Assembly (NCBI RefSeq): GCF_900573985.1
Contig: NZ_UWOK01000002.1
Span: forward strand, 235,758 to 299,757
DNA length: 64,000 bases
DNA from: Campylobacter showae
GTDB lineage: Bacteria > Campylobacterota > Campylobacteria > Campylobacterales > Campylobacteraceae
Reading direction: 5' to 3'
Position 1 is the first letter of the stretch. Each line of letters starts with the position of its first letter. Of the stretch, positions 35,796-43,678 are shown in pieces. The translations under genes were made by a program, and so were the position numbers. The notes under the pieces were generated by a model. That model worked only from the letters and a program-made list of their open reading frames with translations, ran no database searches and had not been told where the DNA came from.

Positions 35796-37820
35796 CTAAC
35801 TCCAAGTAAAAAAGCCAAAGCCTCCAAATTTTATGCCCAGCCGCTTTTCTAGCTCTGCCCTATCTAGGATGAGTTGATTTTTATCTTTTGTGCTTAGAAT
35901 TTTAGCTTTCATCTCAGCAGGCAGAGTATTTGCCCAATTTTTACACTTATTTTTACTGTCGCTATCCGTACCTAACTCTATCGTTACCTGTTTTTTATCT
36001 ATCTTAAACGCACTTTTATTATGTTTGTAAAATTCGGCGATCTCATTAAGCGAATCTTGTGCTATAAAACCAGCATTAACCGAATAATCAGCATTAAAAC
36101 TAAGCGGCCTCATATAGCTAGGTATAGCATATCCAAAGTCATCTAAAATTTCAAGCAATACTTTTGACGAAATCAACATCACATCAGGGTACCAGGTATC
36201 TTCTAAACCACCTTGTATCATCGTGTCTAGTAGTTCTGAAATTTTAGGTAATATTCTGCGCAAATACTCCCTATAAAGTGCGTTATTTAGACGACTAATG
36301 ATTGCGTTGCCCCTGCCCTTATATGCATTTTGATCGATATCGCTTGGCAACGCCCCTTCAAATCTTAAAAATATCATACGCTTTCTAAGCGTCTCATCGG
36401 GCTCAAGTGCATCATTCGAAGCAAAAAGTATCATCGGTTGATCTTGTAATTGATTTGTCTCACATTCTTCCGAGTTTTTAATAGTGCCTTTTGAAAACCC
36501 AATATAGGCGTTGTCAATTTCGTCTATAAACACAGGCAAGGAACTATATCCTGCTTGTATGTCTTTTATAAACGTACTTTTGCAGCTTTTAGTGTTTAAA
36601 TTTACAAGCCTTTTCCCGCTCATCATCTTTAAAATAGCTGTGATAACAAAGGTCTTCCCGCAATTTGCAGTGCTTGAAACAGCTAGTAAAAACATCGGTA
36701 GGCTCGTTGTACTTATGTTTTTAAGATGGGCAGTACAACGGATTTTAGCGTGAAAAGGCGATGCAAACAACGCATTTAAAAGCTTAAAATGCGTATGTTT
36801 TATCTTTTCTTGATCCCCAACAAAATCATTAAAATTTTCAAGAAGCGCTAAAAGCTCATATATATCTCGCCTAACTTCACCCAAGCTCGGCTCTAAATTT
36901 AACTCTTCGCCATCTATAAATGCTCGCAAATTATCGTAATCAAATTTCAAACGTGGGTAGTCTGCCTGCGGATTTAGATTTTTAGCCTTTAAGCTCTCTT
37001 TATTTAAATTTAGTTCAAATTTTTTAAGAGTTTTAGGCGAAATTTCAAAAAGCCCGTGCTTACTTTTTAAATTTACATCACCCACCAAGACATCATATTT
37101 GCCTTTTATTTTTTCATAATCTATCGCGTATCTAATGCTATCGGGCTCTATATCCTCACGCATATGTTCTAAAACTATGACTTCGTTCTTCTCTTTGATC
37201 TCTTTTATGATTGCGTTTGATTCAAATGGATTATCGGTATGCTTTGTAGCAATCACGTCAAGCGGAAGTGATTTGCAACATGAATAAAACGTGTCAAATC
37301 TTTTACTATACTCATCAAAGCAAAACGGCGTATCGTCATACGAGTAATTCTCCATTTGATTGCCGTCCCAAGCTCTTGTACTCATGTTTGCAGATGAGCT
37401 TATTACGCGCGTAGCGCCATTTTTGGAGTTGCTTAGTATATAAATTTTGCGGTGATCGATACATGCAAGCGGCACGCGAAATTCAAGTCTTTGCTCCCTC
37501 ATCATCTCTAATAATTTTTCAAATTTACCAACCTCTTTAGCTGCAATCTCTACATCCGCAAGCGCTGCGACAAGAAGCTTTTGCATATTTATATCTTTTA
37601 GCGTTAAGAAATTTCCACCAATTATCACCTTTGCATTTGCGAAATTTTCAAGTAGCTTGTCGATAAATTTTAATTCATATGAAAAAGTTATCGCCTTTAT
37701 CGTATCATAACCGCCAAAAAGCTCTTCGGTGGACAAGTAATTAACGCCTATCAGCTCGTTTTTGAAACAACATAGTTTTTCGCCGCTAGGCTTTCCAAAC
37801 AAATTTTGATCAAAATGCAT
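35796..37820 (-). CDS. PLD-like nuclease fused to a P-loop NTPase
   Basis: 674 aa. The N-terminal 190 residues have a PLD half-site: IDHRKIYIL (His123, Lys125), SSSANMS (141-147) and GNQMEN. Middle and C-terminal part is a P-loop NTPase: Walker A SSTANCGKT (382-390), Walker B LPVFIDEID (428-436), a sensor-like FASND (466-470) and an arginine pair in LRKRMIFLRF, resembling SF3/AAA-type helicases. A single HKD motif means it must dimerise to cut. PLD/NTPase fusions are typical of phage or plasmid defence, but I know no described system of exactly this form. Two-gene operon with the resolvase-like gene. Confidence 0.72.
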   Translation of the reverse strand: MHFDQNLFGKPSGEKLCCFKNELIGVNYLSTEELFGGYDTIKAITFSYELKFIDKLLENFANAKVIIGGNFLTLKDINMQKLLVAALADVEIAAKEVGKFEKLLEMMREQRLEFRVPLACIDHRKIYILSNSKNGATRVISSSANMSTRAWDGNQMENYSYDDTPFCFDEYSKRFDTFYSCCKSLPLDVIATKHTDNPFESNAIIKEIKEKNEVIVLEHMREDIEPDSIRYAIDYEKIKGKYDVLVGDVNLKSKHGLFEISPKTLKKFELNLNKESLKAKNLNPQADYPRLKFDYDNLRAFIDGEELNLEPSLGEVRRDIYELLALLENFNDFVGDQEKIKHTHFKLLNALFASPFHAKIRCTAHLKNISTTSLPMFLLAVSSTANCGKTFVITAILKMMSGKRLVNLNTKSCKSTFIKDIQAGYSSLPVFIDEIDNAYIGFSKGTIKNSEECETNQLQDQPMILFASNDALEPDETLRKRMIFLRFEGALPSDIDQNAYKGRGNAIISRLNNALYREYLRRILPKISELLDTMIQGGLEDTWYPDVMLISSKVLLEILDDFGYAIPSYMRPLSFNADYSVNAGFIAQDSLNEIAEFYKHNKSAFKIDKKQVTIELGTDSDSKNKCKNWANTLPAEMKAKILSTKDKNQLILDRAELEKRLGIKFGGFGFFTWS

Positions 37821-37834
37821 AGTTTTTTCCTTTG

Positions 37835-37848
37835 TCTATAAATATAGA
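37835..37848. promoter_or_regulatory. Palindromic operator candidate
   Basis: TCTATA-AA-TATAGA lies between the promoter and the start of the PLD/NTPase gene, a place where a bound repressor would block transcription. The resolvase-like DNA-binding protein is a candidate ligand. Confidence 0.45.
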
Positions 37849-37861
37849 TTAATTTTTGGAC

Positions 37862-37889
37862 ATTATACAATTTTTTGAGAATCTGTCAA
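37862..37889 (-). promoter_or_regulatory. Sigma70 promoter of the PLD/NTPase operon
   Basis: On the minus strand TTGACA and TATAAT, both perfect, are separated by 16 nt, about 42 nt before the ATG. Unusually strong for this genome, where -35 boxes are usually poor. Confidence 0.7.
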
Positions 37890-37933
37890 TATTAAAGAGC
37901 AGAAAAAATAGTGAAATAACTTTAAAAACTAAA

Positions 37934-37944
37934 TATGCTACAAT
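37934..37944 (+). promoter_or_regulatory. -10 region of hipA
   Basis: TATGCTACAAT about 45 nt before the hipA ATG. The same 11-mer precedes the antitoxin gene at 42604, so both may be read by the same form of polymerase. Confidence 0.5.
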
Positions 37945-37989
37945 TACCATAATAAATTTAGCAATGTACAACCACCTAAAGGCATTTTT

Positions 37990-39174
37990 ATGAATAATAT
38001 TTTAAAAATTTATAACAACGACGATTTTGTCGGATTTTTAGAAGTATATGCCGTGGGTAGAAACGAAATGTACTATTTTGAATATAATGGGGAGTGGCTA
38101 AAAAACGGCTTTGAAATAGATCCAAATTTGCCATTACAAAGCACCAGGTTTGTATCTAAAAATCTATGGGGCGCATTTTGCGATATAAGCCCAGATAGAT
38201 GGGGACGATTAATACAAAAAAGAAAAGCAAATAGTGAACTAACAAAAAGCGAGTATATGCTGGGGGTAAGCGATTATTTTCGTATAGGCTCACTTAGAAT
38301 AGAAAAAGAGAACGAATTTGTATCTGATATAAATGATATACCAAAGCTAACTCACACTAGCGAGCTTTGCATATCATCACAAAGAATTGAACGTGGTGAA
38401 AGCCTTGAGAGTGATATTAAAAATCTGCTCGCACCTAGCGGAAGCTTGGGTGGGGCTAGACCAAAGGCAAGCGTATTAAAAGACAATGAGCTTTACATAG
38501 TCAAATTTCCGTCCATAAAGGATGAATATAGGCAAATTTCTCGTAGTGAAAAGACTATGTTAGATGTTGCCAGTGTCGCAAAAATAAACGTATGTCAAAG
38601 CGAGCTTTTTGAAACAGCAAAAGGCACAGCCTTACTTGTAAAGAGGTTTGATAGAAACGCAGGTAAAAGAATACCCTATAAGTCGGCTATGACCTTGCTT
38701 GGGGTTAGAGATGGCGATGAAAGCAACGATAAGAGTTACTGCGATCTAGCTAGCGTGCTTGATAGTAAAAACAAAAAAGAACTTTTTCGACGTATGGTTT
38801 TTAACGGCTTATTTGGCAACACGGACGATCACCTAAGAAATCACGGCGTGCTATATGATGAAAAAACAAAAAGTTGGAATTTATCCCCTGCATTTGATAT
38901 AACGCCAACGCCTATAATTTACTCAAAACAAAACCATGCTTTAAATTTTGTGGATTTTCAAAGCCTGCCCTCAGTCAAGCTTTTTTACGAGATAAAATCA
39001 AAATTTGATATAAATGACGGCGAGTTTAAAGAGATTATCGCAGATATGCTAATGGCAAGAGGTAAATTTGAAGAGATAGCAAAACGAAATAAAATAAATA
39101 ACGATAACTTAAAAATGCTAAGAAATAACTACGATCACGAAGATTTTACAAAAGCTAAAGAATTTCTAGTATAG
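37990..39174 (+). CDS. hipA: HipA-type serine/threonine kinase
   Basis: 394 aa. The P-loop-like GSLGGARPKAS (151-161) contains the autophosphorylated serine region of HipA; IVKFPS gives the ATP lysine (172). The catalytic loop is NTDDHLRNHG (277-286) and the metal aspartate lies in LSPAFDITP (298-306). E. coli HipA phosphorylates glutamyl-tRNA synthetase and induces persistence. No HipB-type helix-turn-helix gene is adjacent, which is unusual. Divergent from the PLD/NTPase operon with a shared 170-bp control region. Confidence 0.88.
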   Translation: MNNILKIYNNDDFVGFLEVYAVGRNEMYYFEYNGEWLKNGFEIDPNLPLQSTRFVSKNLWGAFCDISPDRWGRLIQKRKANSELTKSEYMLGVSDYFRIGSLRIEKENEFVSDINDIPKLTHTSELCISSQRIERGESLESDIKNLLAPSGSLGGARPKASVLKDNELYIVKFPSIKDEYRQISRSEKTMLDVASVAKINVCQSELFETAKGTALLVKRFDRNAGKRIPYKSAMTLLGVRDGDESNDKSYCDLASVLDSKNKKELFRRMVFNGLFGNTDDHLRNHGVLYDEKTKSWNLSPAFDITPTPIIYSKQNHALNFVDFQSLPSVKLFYEIKSKFDINDGEFKEIIADMLMARGKFEEIAKRNKINNDNLKMLRNNYDHEDFTKAKEFLV

Positions 39175-39204
39175 AGTGGTAAAACATATAAACCGAGGCC
39201 AACT

Positions 39205-39318
39205 ATGAAAAATCCACAAGACTACATCGACTCACTAAACGACGAGCTACCGCCTGAAAATATATCCATTATAGTAGGAGTACGCAATACTCCGCCTAAA
39301 TTTTTAACGTTTTCGTAA
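39205..39318 (+). CDS. Short ORF upstream of the mobilisation genes (37 aa)
   Basis: MKNPQDYIDSLNDELPPENI, then SIIVGVRNTPPKFLTFS. GAGGCC precedes the ATG at a suitable distance. Clean small frame in a region otherwise holding inverted repeats. It may be the start of a larger lost plasmid gene. Weak support. Confidence 0.35.
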   Translation: MKNPQDYIDSLNDELPPENISIIVGVRNTPPKFLTFS

Positions 39319-39379
39319 AATTTCACGACCTAAAAATTAAAAAAATCAAAAAAAGATTTTTAATAGAGATGTTTTTGAT

Positions 39380-39406
39380 TTTTGGAGACCTAGCGGATCT
39401 CCAAAA
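39380..39406. repeat. Hairpin near the putative oriT
   Basis: TTTTGGAGA pairs with TCTCCAAAA around CCTAGCGGA. It lies 46 nt left of the 20-bp inverted repeat. Could be part of oriT or the terminator of the short ORF. Confidence 0.5.
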
Positions 39407-39451
39407 TCTTTTACGGAGGACGGCGATCGCACTCCCCATACCCCTATGACG

Positions 39452-39501
39452 CTTCATTTTTTATTTTTAATCAATACTACTATTAAAAATAAAAAATGAA
39501 G
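39452..39501. repeat. 20-bp inverted repeat, putative oriT
   Basis: Positions 39452-39471 pair perfectly with 39482-39501 around a 10-nt loop (CAATACTACT), ending 24 nt before the mobC-like start. Long inverted repeats beside mobC/relaxase genes are the usual mark of an origin of transfer. The nic site is not identified. Confidence 0.6.
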
Positions 39502-39525
39502 TTAAAAACCCAGCAGAGGTAAGCA

Positions 39526-39858
39526 ATGAAAAAAGAGGGAAAAACGATTACAAAGATTCTCAGGATGACGCCTGGCGAGCATGATAAAATTTTAGCTAAA
39601 ATTAGCGAATTAGGCGGTATTACCTTTACAAAATATGCAATGAGCTCTATGCTTTCCCGCCCTCTTACAAAGACTCCGATCACAAGAGAATTGGTTCTAG
39701 AGCTTTCAAGGCAGGGCAATAATCTAAACCAGATATCTCGCAACTTAAACCAAGGAAAGCCCCTAGATAGAATAGCGCTTGCTATAATCAACGAGTCGCT
39801 GGAGCGTTTAAACGCTATTTTTGATCTCTTAAGCAAACAAGACAAAGAGCAGCGATGA
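39526..39858 (+). CDS. mobC: MobC-like relaxosome accessory protein
   Basis: 110 aa with KKEGKTITKILRMTPGEHDKI at the start (ribbon-helix-helix-like region) and the hallmark ELSRQGNNLNQISRNLNQGK of the MobC family. It binds oriT and helps the relaxase open DNA. The relaxase start overlaps its stop (ATGATAG). AGAGG-type site upstream. Confidence 0.82.
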   Translation: MKKEGKTITKILRMTPGEHDKILAKISELGGITFTKYAMSSMLSRPLTKTPITRELVLELSRQGNNLNQISRNLNQGKPLDRIALAIINESLERLNAIFDLLSKQDKEQR

Positions 39859-40536
39859 TAGTTAAATTTCTACCGACAAAAAACGGCGGTGGGCTAGGCA
39901 GCGTAAATTATTTACTAAACGAGCGTCAAGAACAAGGCACTGCGCGCGTTCTAAAAGGTAGCTAAGCTCAGGTCAGAGCTCTTATAGCTCAAATGCCCTA
40001 TAAGCAAAAAACTTGCTTTGGAGTCTTGTCGTTTAGCGAGCAAGCAAATTCTATCAGCGATGAAATAAAGCAAGATATTATAAAAGACCTAGAAAGAGCT
40101 TTGCTTGGAGATTATATGAAAGACCGTGTCGCCGTGCTGTGGGTAGAACATAGCGATAAGCACGGACGACTCGAACTTAACTTCTTAATCCCCAAGATCG
40201 ATTTAATAACCGGCAAGAGCTTTAACCCATACTTTGCCAAGCGCGATCAATTTAATATCGATCTTTGGAAACGAACCATAAACGACGAATACGGCTTTAC
40301 CAGTCCGAACGACCCGACAAAGCAGCAAAACATCCGTATCGATAAAAAAGACTTAGCTCACTACGACACGATCGCACAGCTAGATAAAACTCTAAAAGAG
40401 CTAGTGGCGCAAGGAGCCATCAAAAGTCGTGCCCATATGATAGAACTTTTAGAGGCTAGCGGCTACAAGGTCACTAGGCAAAACCAAAGCGGAATAAGCA
40501 TAGTATTACCCAATCAAAAAAGACCCAATAGAATGA

Positions 40537-40543
40537 GAGGAGG
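40537..40543 (+). promoter_or_regulatory. Internal ribosome binding site (GAGGAGG)
   Basis: A near-perfect Shine-Dalgarno sequence 5 nt before the ATG at 40549, lying inside the relaxase gene. It has no use for the relaxase frame and so supports the nested gene. Confidence 0.65.
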
Positions 40544-40548
40544 AATTT

Positions 40549-41088
40549 ATGACGGACGGTTCACAGACATTGATAAACTTAGCGAACTCGGCGAAAGCGA
40601 GTCAAAAAGAATTAGAAAATACATTGATCGAGATACACAAGAAGAGTGTCGATACAATAGAGAGCGAATTAGCGAAAATATACGAAGAAGAGATCAGCGA
40701 AATAAAAAACGATACAAAGAAGCAACTCTTGGAGATCGTCTCTGAAATGAAGCAGACCAAAGAAACGATATTAAACGAGATGAAGCCTGCTATAATACAA
40801 AGATTATTGAGTGGTATGACGGCAATAATCTTGGTTATCGGGTTAATAGTAGGATATTTAATCAACTTTTTGATCTACGACAAACGCATAACGGACTACC
40901 AAACGCAAAACTCGAAGCTACTAGCGAGCAATCAAGAGTTGCAAAAATGGCAGATCCCAGAGAATTTAAAATACAAGGAAACGGACAGCAAAACGAACCG
41001 AGAGTCTCGCTACATGATTTTACTCAAATCAACGCACAATTTAACGGACGGGACGAAACTTTATCAAATTTACAACGGGGGATTATAG
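40549..41088 (+). CDS. MobB-like coiled-coil membrane protein nested in mobA
   Basis: 179 aa in the +1 frame relative to the relaxase. Helical charged N-terminus (KELENTLIEIHKKSVDTIE, KQLLEIVSEMKQTKETIL), one membrane segment (GMTAIILVIGLIVGYLINFL, about 89-108) and a second coil. The layout is like MobB of RSF1010, which is also encoded inside mobA in another frame and anchors the relaxosome to the membrane. Intact, with an excellent ribosome site, while the surrounding relaxase frame is broken. Confidence 0.65.
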   Translation: MTDGSQTLINLANSAKASQKELENTLIEIHKKSVDTIESELAKIYEEEISEIKNDTKKQLLEIVSEMKQTKETILNEMKPAIIQRLLSGMTAIILVIGLIVGYLINFLIYDKRITDYQTQNSKLLASNQELQKWQIPENLKYKETDSKTNRESRYMILLKSTHNLTDGTKLYQIYNGGL

Positions 41089-41661
41089 ATGACGAAACTG
41101 CAGACTATATTATTAGACGAAGTAGAGAGATTACAAGAAGAAATTCTGAGATTGCAGAACGAGATAAAGAGCAAGCAGAGCGAGAACGACGAGTTAGCGC
41201 AGAAATATGAAAAATTGCAGAAAACAAAAGCAGCGCTTTACTACGAGGACTTAGCGAACAAATTCACGCAAGAGTTAGAGAATATCTTATCGGCGCACAA
41301 GAGCGAATTAAACCTAAGCGAGAACAAATTAGAAAGCTTAGAGAGCGAACAGACGCAAATAGAAGCTATCAAGAGCAAATTAAATCAGCTCTTAACGAGT
41401 GGAGAAAGCGACTACTCGGCGACGGAATACCGGGAATTATTAAGCAAATACGAGAGCTTGCAAACAAACTACGAATTGTTAGAAAACGAATTAACGACCA
41501 TAAAGACGATATTGAAAGAGAGTTTGGAGGATATGAAAATAGAATTAAACACAATATACGACAAGCTAACGAGCGATATGGCGCAGCATTTAGAGAGTGC
41601 TTGGAGAGCGAAACTAAAAGAGCTTCTAGCGCTTGTGGATCTGAAATTGAGCGAGAACTAA
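41089..41661 (+). CDS. Coiled-coil protein nested in mobA (190 aa)
   Basis: Begins at the ATG directly after the TAG of the preceding nested gene (TAGATG), in the same frame. Almost wholly heptad-like: LDEVERLQEEILRLQNEIKS, KLESLESEQTQIEAIKSKLN, YELLENELTTIKTIL. No membrane segment. It lies over the arginine-rich relaxase tail. Possibly a relaxosome or structural partner. Since A/G-rich codons read in another frame readily give coiled coils, its reality is less sure than that of the upstream nested gene. Confidence 0.5.
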   Translation: MTKLQTILLDEVERLQEEILRLQNEIKSKQSENDELAQKYEKLQKTKAALYYEDLANKFTQELENILSAHKSELNLSENKLESLESEQTQIEAIKSKLNQLLTSGESDYSATEYRELLSKYESLQTNYELLENELTTIKTILKESLEDMKIELNTIYDKLTSDMAQHLESAWRAKLKELLALVDLKLSEN

Positions 41662-41874
41662 AAAAACCCGAACGACAAAAACTAGTAGAGCTTAAAAGGC
41701 AAAAAGAGCTTAGCTTGGCAAGGACGCGTTAATCGCTAAAAATACATAAAAGAGCTACCGACGCGTCGGCAAAATTTGATATGGCGTTTTATGGTTTTAG
41801 TTGGATATATTTAGGAAAATGGTTATGAATCTATATAATATTAAGATTTTTATAAAAATCGGCAAGGCTTTCAA

Positions 41875-42468
41875 ATGAAAATCCTCCATGCAACAGATTT
41901 ACATTACAATAAATCGTGGTTCAAATTTATCAAGAATCTTGAATCAAATTTTGACATCGTTTGCATAACAGGAGATTTTATCGACGCCTTTGACCAGACT
42001 GGAATAGCTCCTCAGATCGCTTACGTTAGTGAATGGCTTGCAAGTTTTAATAAACCTGTATTTGTTTGTAGCGGCAATCACGACGTAGGGCTGGCCTACG
42101 AGCAAGAATGGTTAAACGATATCCCAAATATTTATGCCGATAACGCCGTAAAAGAAATAAACGGAGTAAAATTCGGCTGCGCTCCTTATCTCAAGCCCGA
42201 TTACGCGAAATTTGCCCAGTGCGACGTTTTACTTTCGCATGTTCCGCCTGCTTACACGAAAGCTTCCGTTGGATACAGCGGCGATGATTACGGTAGCGAA
42301 AAGCTTTATAACGCTATCGGCAAACAAGTCATAACTCCAAAAACCCTTCTTTGCGGGCATATTCATAATCCTATAAAAAATATATGTAGGCTAAAGCATA
42401 CTACGATTTATAATCCTGGTTGTGATAAGAATTTGAAAGAGCCGAAGATTAGAGTCGTGGAGGCGTGA
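41875..42468 (+). CDS. Calcineurin-like metallophosphoesterase
   Basis: 197 aa with all core motifs of the family: ATDLHYN, ITGDFID, SGNHDVG, LLSHVPP and GHIHNP, which bind two metal ions and the phosphate. Compact single-domain enzyme without extra modules. Likely hydrolyses a phosphodiester or phosphomonoester; substrate unknown. Stands alone between the mobilisation genes and a toxin-antitoxin pair. Confidence 0.88.
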   Translation: MKILHATDLHYNKSWFKFIKNLESNFDIVCITGDFIDAFDQTGIAPQIAYVSEWLASFNKPVFVCSGNHDVGLAYEQEWLNDIPNIYADNAVKEINGVKFGCAPYLKPDYAKFAQCDVLLSHVPPAYTKASVGYSGDDYGSEKLYNAIGKQVITPKTLLCGHIHNPIKNICRLKHTTIYNPGCDKNLKEPKIRVVEA

Positions 42469-42603
42469 AGTATACTTTCGCGTCTTGCTCAAAAACTTGG
42501 CCAAGCATCATAAGAACGGATTGCCTAAAGCCTTGATATACCGCAAATAGTTATACAGCAATCCGTGAGCTAGCTTGAGATTTTAACGCCTAATTAAAAT
42601 AAA

Positions 42604-42614
42604 TATGCTACAAT
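42604..42614 (+). promoter_or_regulatory. -10 region of the toxin-antitoxin pair
   Basis: TATGCTACAAT, identical to the element before hipA, about 25 nt before the antitoxin ATG at 42640. Confidence 0.5.
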
Positions 42615-42639
42615 GAGTAAAACTCGGCAAGGAGTAAAA

Positions 42640-42918
42640 ATGATAGGAACTACAATCATTACTGAAGAAACGCCTCAAATAGCTCAAATCTTACAAAACG
42701 CGATACGAGAGATAAGAAAGCTAAGTCCGCAAGTTAGGGTCGAGTATGTAGACTACGATAAAGAATATATTAGCAAGGCCGATGCCGATACGCTAAGAGA
42801 GCTTGTAGCCAAAGACGACCGAGGCGAGATAGAATATTTAAGCGAGAGCGAATTTAAACAAAGAACAAAAGAACTCTTTATAAAACTAGGCGCTAATGAA
42901 AATCAAATACGCGCCTAA
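42640..42918 (+). CDS. Antitoxin of a ParE/RelE-type pair
   Basis: 92 aa from ATG 42640, which has CAAGGAG 5 nt upstream; the earlier ATG at 42613 lies in the -10 box. EYISKADADTLRELVAKDDRGE and YLSESEFKQRTKEL look like a short antitoxin with a toxin-wrapping helical tail. Overlaps the toxin gene by 23 nt. Confidence 0.7.
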   Translation: MIGTTIITEETPQIAQILQNAIREIRKLSPQVRVEYVDYDKEYISKADADTLRELVAKDDRGEIEYLSESEFKQRTKELFIKLGANENQIRA

Positions 42919-43180
42919 ATTTAGTAAAGATGTCGATAACATCATTAATTTTATAGCTCTTGATAGCGTAGAGAGGGCTTTAGGATTTTATAACGACCTG
43001 ATGGCGGAAATACAAAAGGTTGGCTATATGCCGTACAGTTTTCGCAAGAATTTAATACTACACGACGAGAGCGTCCGAGATTTAATCTTTAAAGGCTACG
43101 TAATACCGTTTAGAATCGACGAGAAAAATCAAACTATAAAAATTCTATCTATATTTAAAAGAAATATGCCGAATTTTTAG
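42896..43180 (+). CDS. ParE/RelE-family toxin
   Basis: 94 aa. MKIKYAPKFSKDVDNIINFI, SVERALGFYNDLMAEI, MPYSFRKN, VRDLIFKGYVIPFRID and IKILSIFKRN follow the ParE/RelE beta-alpha fold in order. ParE members poison gyrase and RelE members cut ribosome-bound mRNA; which applies cannot be told. Overlapping the antitoxin supports co-translation. Confidence 0.82.
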   Translation: MKIKYAPKFSKDVDNIINFIALDSVERALGFYNDLMAEIQKVGYMPYSFRKNLILHDESVRDLIFKGYVIPFRIDEKNQTIKILSIFKRNMPNF

Positions 43181-43678
43181 TTTCTTTAGATCAAGGCGAG
43201 ACCAACCTAGTATACAAGTTTTGCTTTTACTATTTTTAAAAATTTGTTTTATAAAAGCAGAATATATTAAAACCTTAAATAAAAGAATAGCAGGGCTAAA
43301 CCCTAAAATACGGGTTTTCTACGATTTTATATCGCATTTTCCTTTCATGAAATATAGCTTAAAGTTTGTAGCAAATTTAAAATTTATGTAGCAAAAATTT
43401 AAGCCGTTTGTAATTTTAACATGTTTTTATATAAAATCTCAAAAAATTATTGTTCTCCCGCAAATATCACGAGCATTAAAAAATAAAAATAGTTTCGTTA
43501 GGTTTTAAGATCACAAATTTAAAATGCATTACTTTTCAGATTTTAAAAATTAACCTCTGCTCAAGCGATAAAAACACGCTATACGCAATGGCTAGTATAT
43601 GATAAAATGATTTATAAATAATTATTTAAGCATTATTGATATATACTCTTGTTTTTATTTTAAAATCAAGGGAAAATA
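43181..43678. other. 500-bp intergenic region upstream of receptor 1
   Basis: AT-rich, no gene seen. Near the right end AATAATTATTTAAGCATTATTG (43617-43638) resembles a Fur-box-type palindrome and precedes the receptor by about 40 nt. Codon and base use change sharply at the receptor gene. Confidence 0.4.
43617..43638. promoter_or_regulatory. Fur-box-like site before receptor 1
   Basis: ATAATTATT and a partly matching AGCATTATTG arm resemble the GATAAT-type hexamers of Fur boxes, placed where iron-loaded Fur would block transcription. Only approximate. Confidence 0.35.

Larger units (their letters stand above)
39855..41732 (+). pseudogene. mobA: MobA-type relaxase with three in-frame stops
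   Basis: Starts MIVKFLPTKNGGGLGSVNYL, a relaxase N-terminus. The same frame runs 625 codons to a TAA at 41730, interrupted only by TAA at 39963, TGA at 40743 and TGA at 41208. The middle has the metal-binding motif EHSDKHGRLELNF and PKIDLITGKSFNPYF, then FTSPNDPTKQ. The tail is arginine-rich. Random AT-rich sequence would hold many more stops, so this was a real gene. It nicks oriT and leads the strand into the recipient. From 40549 on, a second frame codes for two intact proteins. Confidence 0.75.

Noticed and set aside
41758..41769. 12-bp palindrome CCGACGCGTCGG after the relaxase frame
   Set aside because: Short, no T-run, single copy; could be chance.
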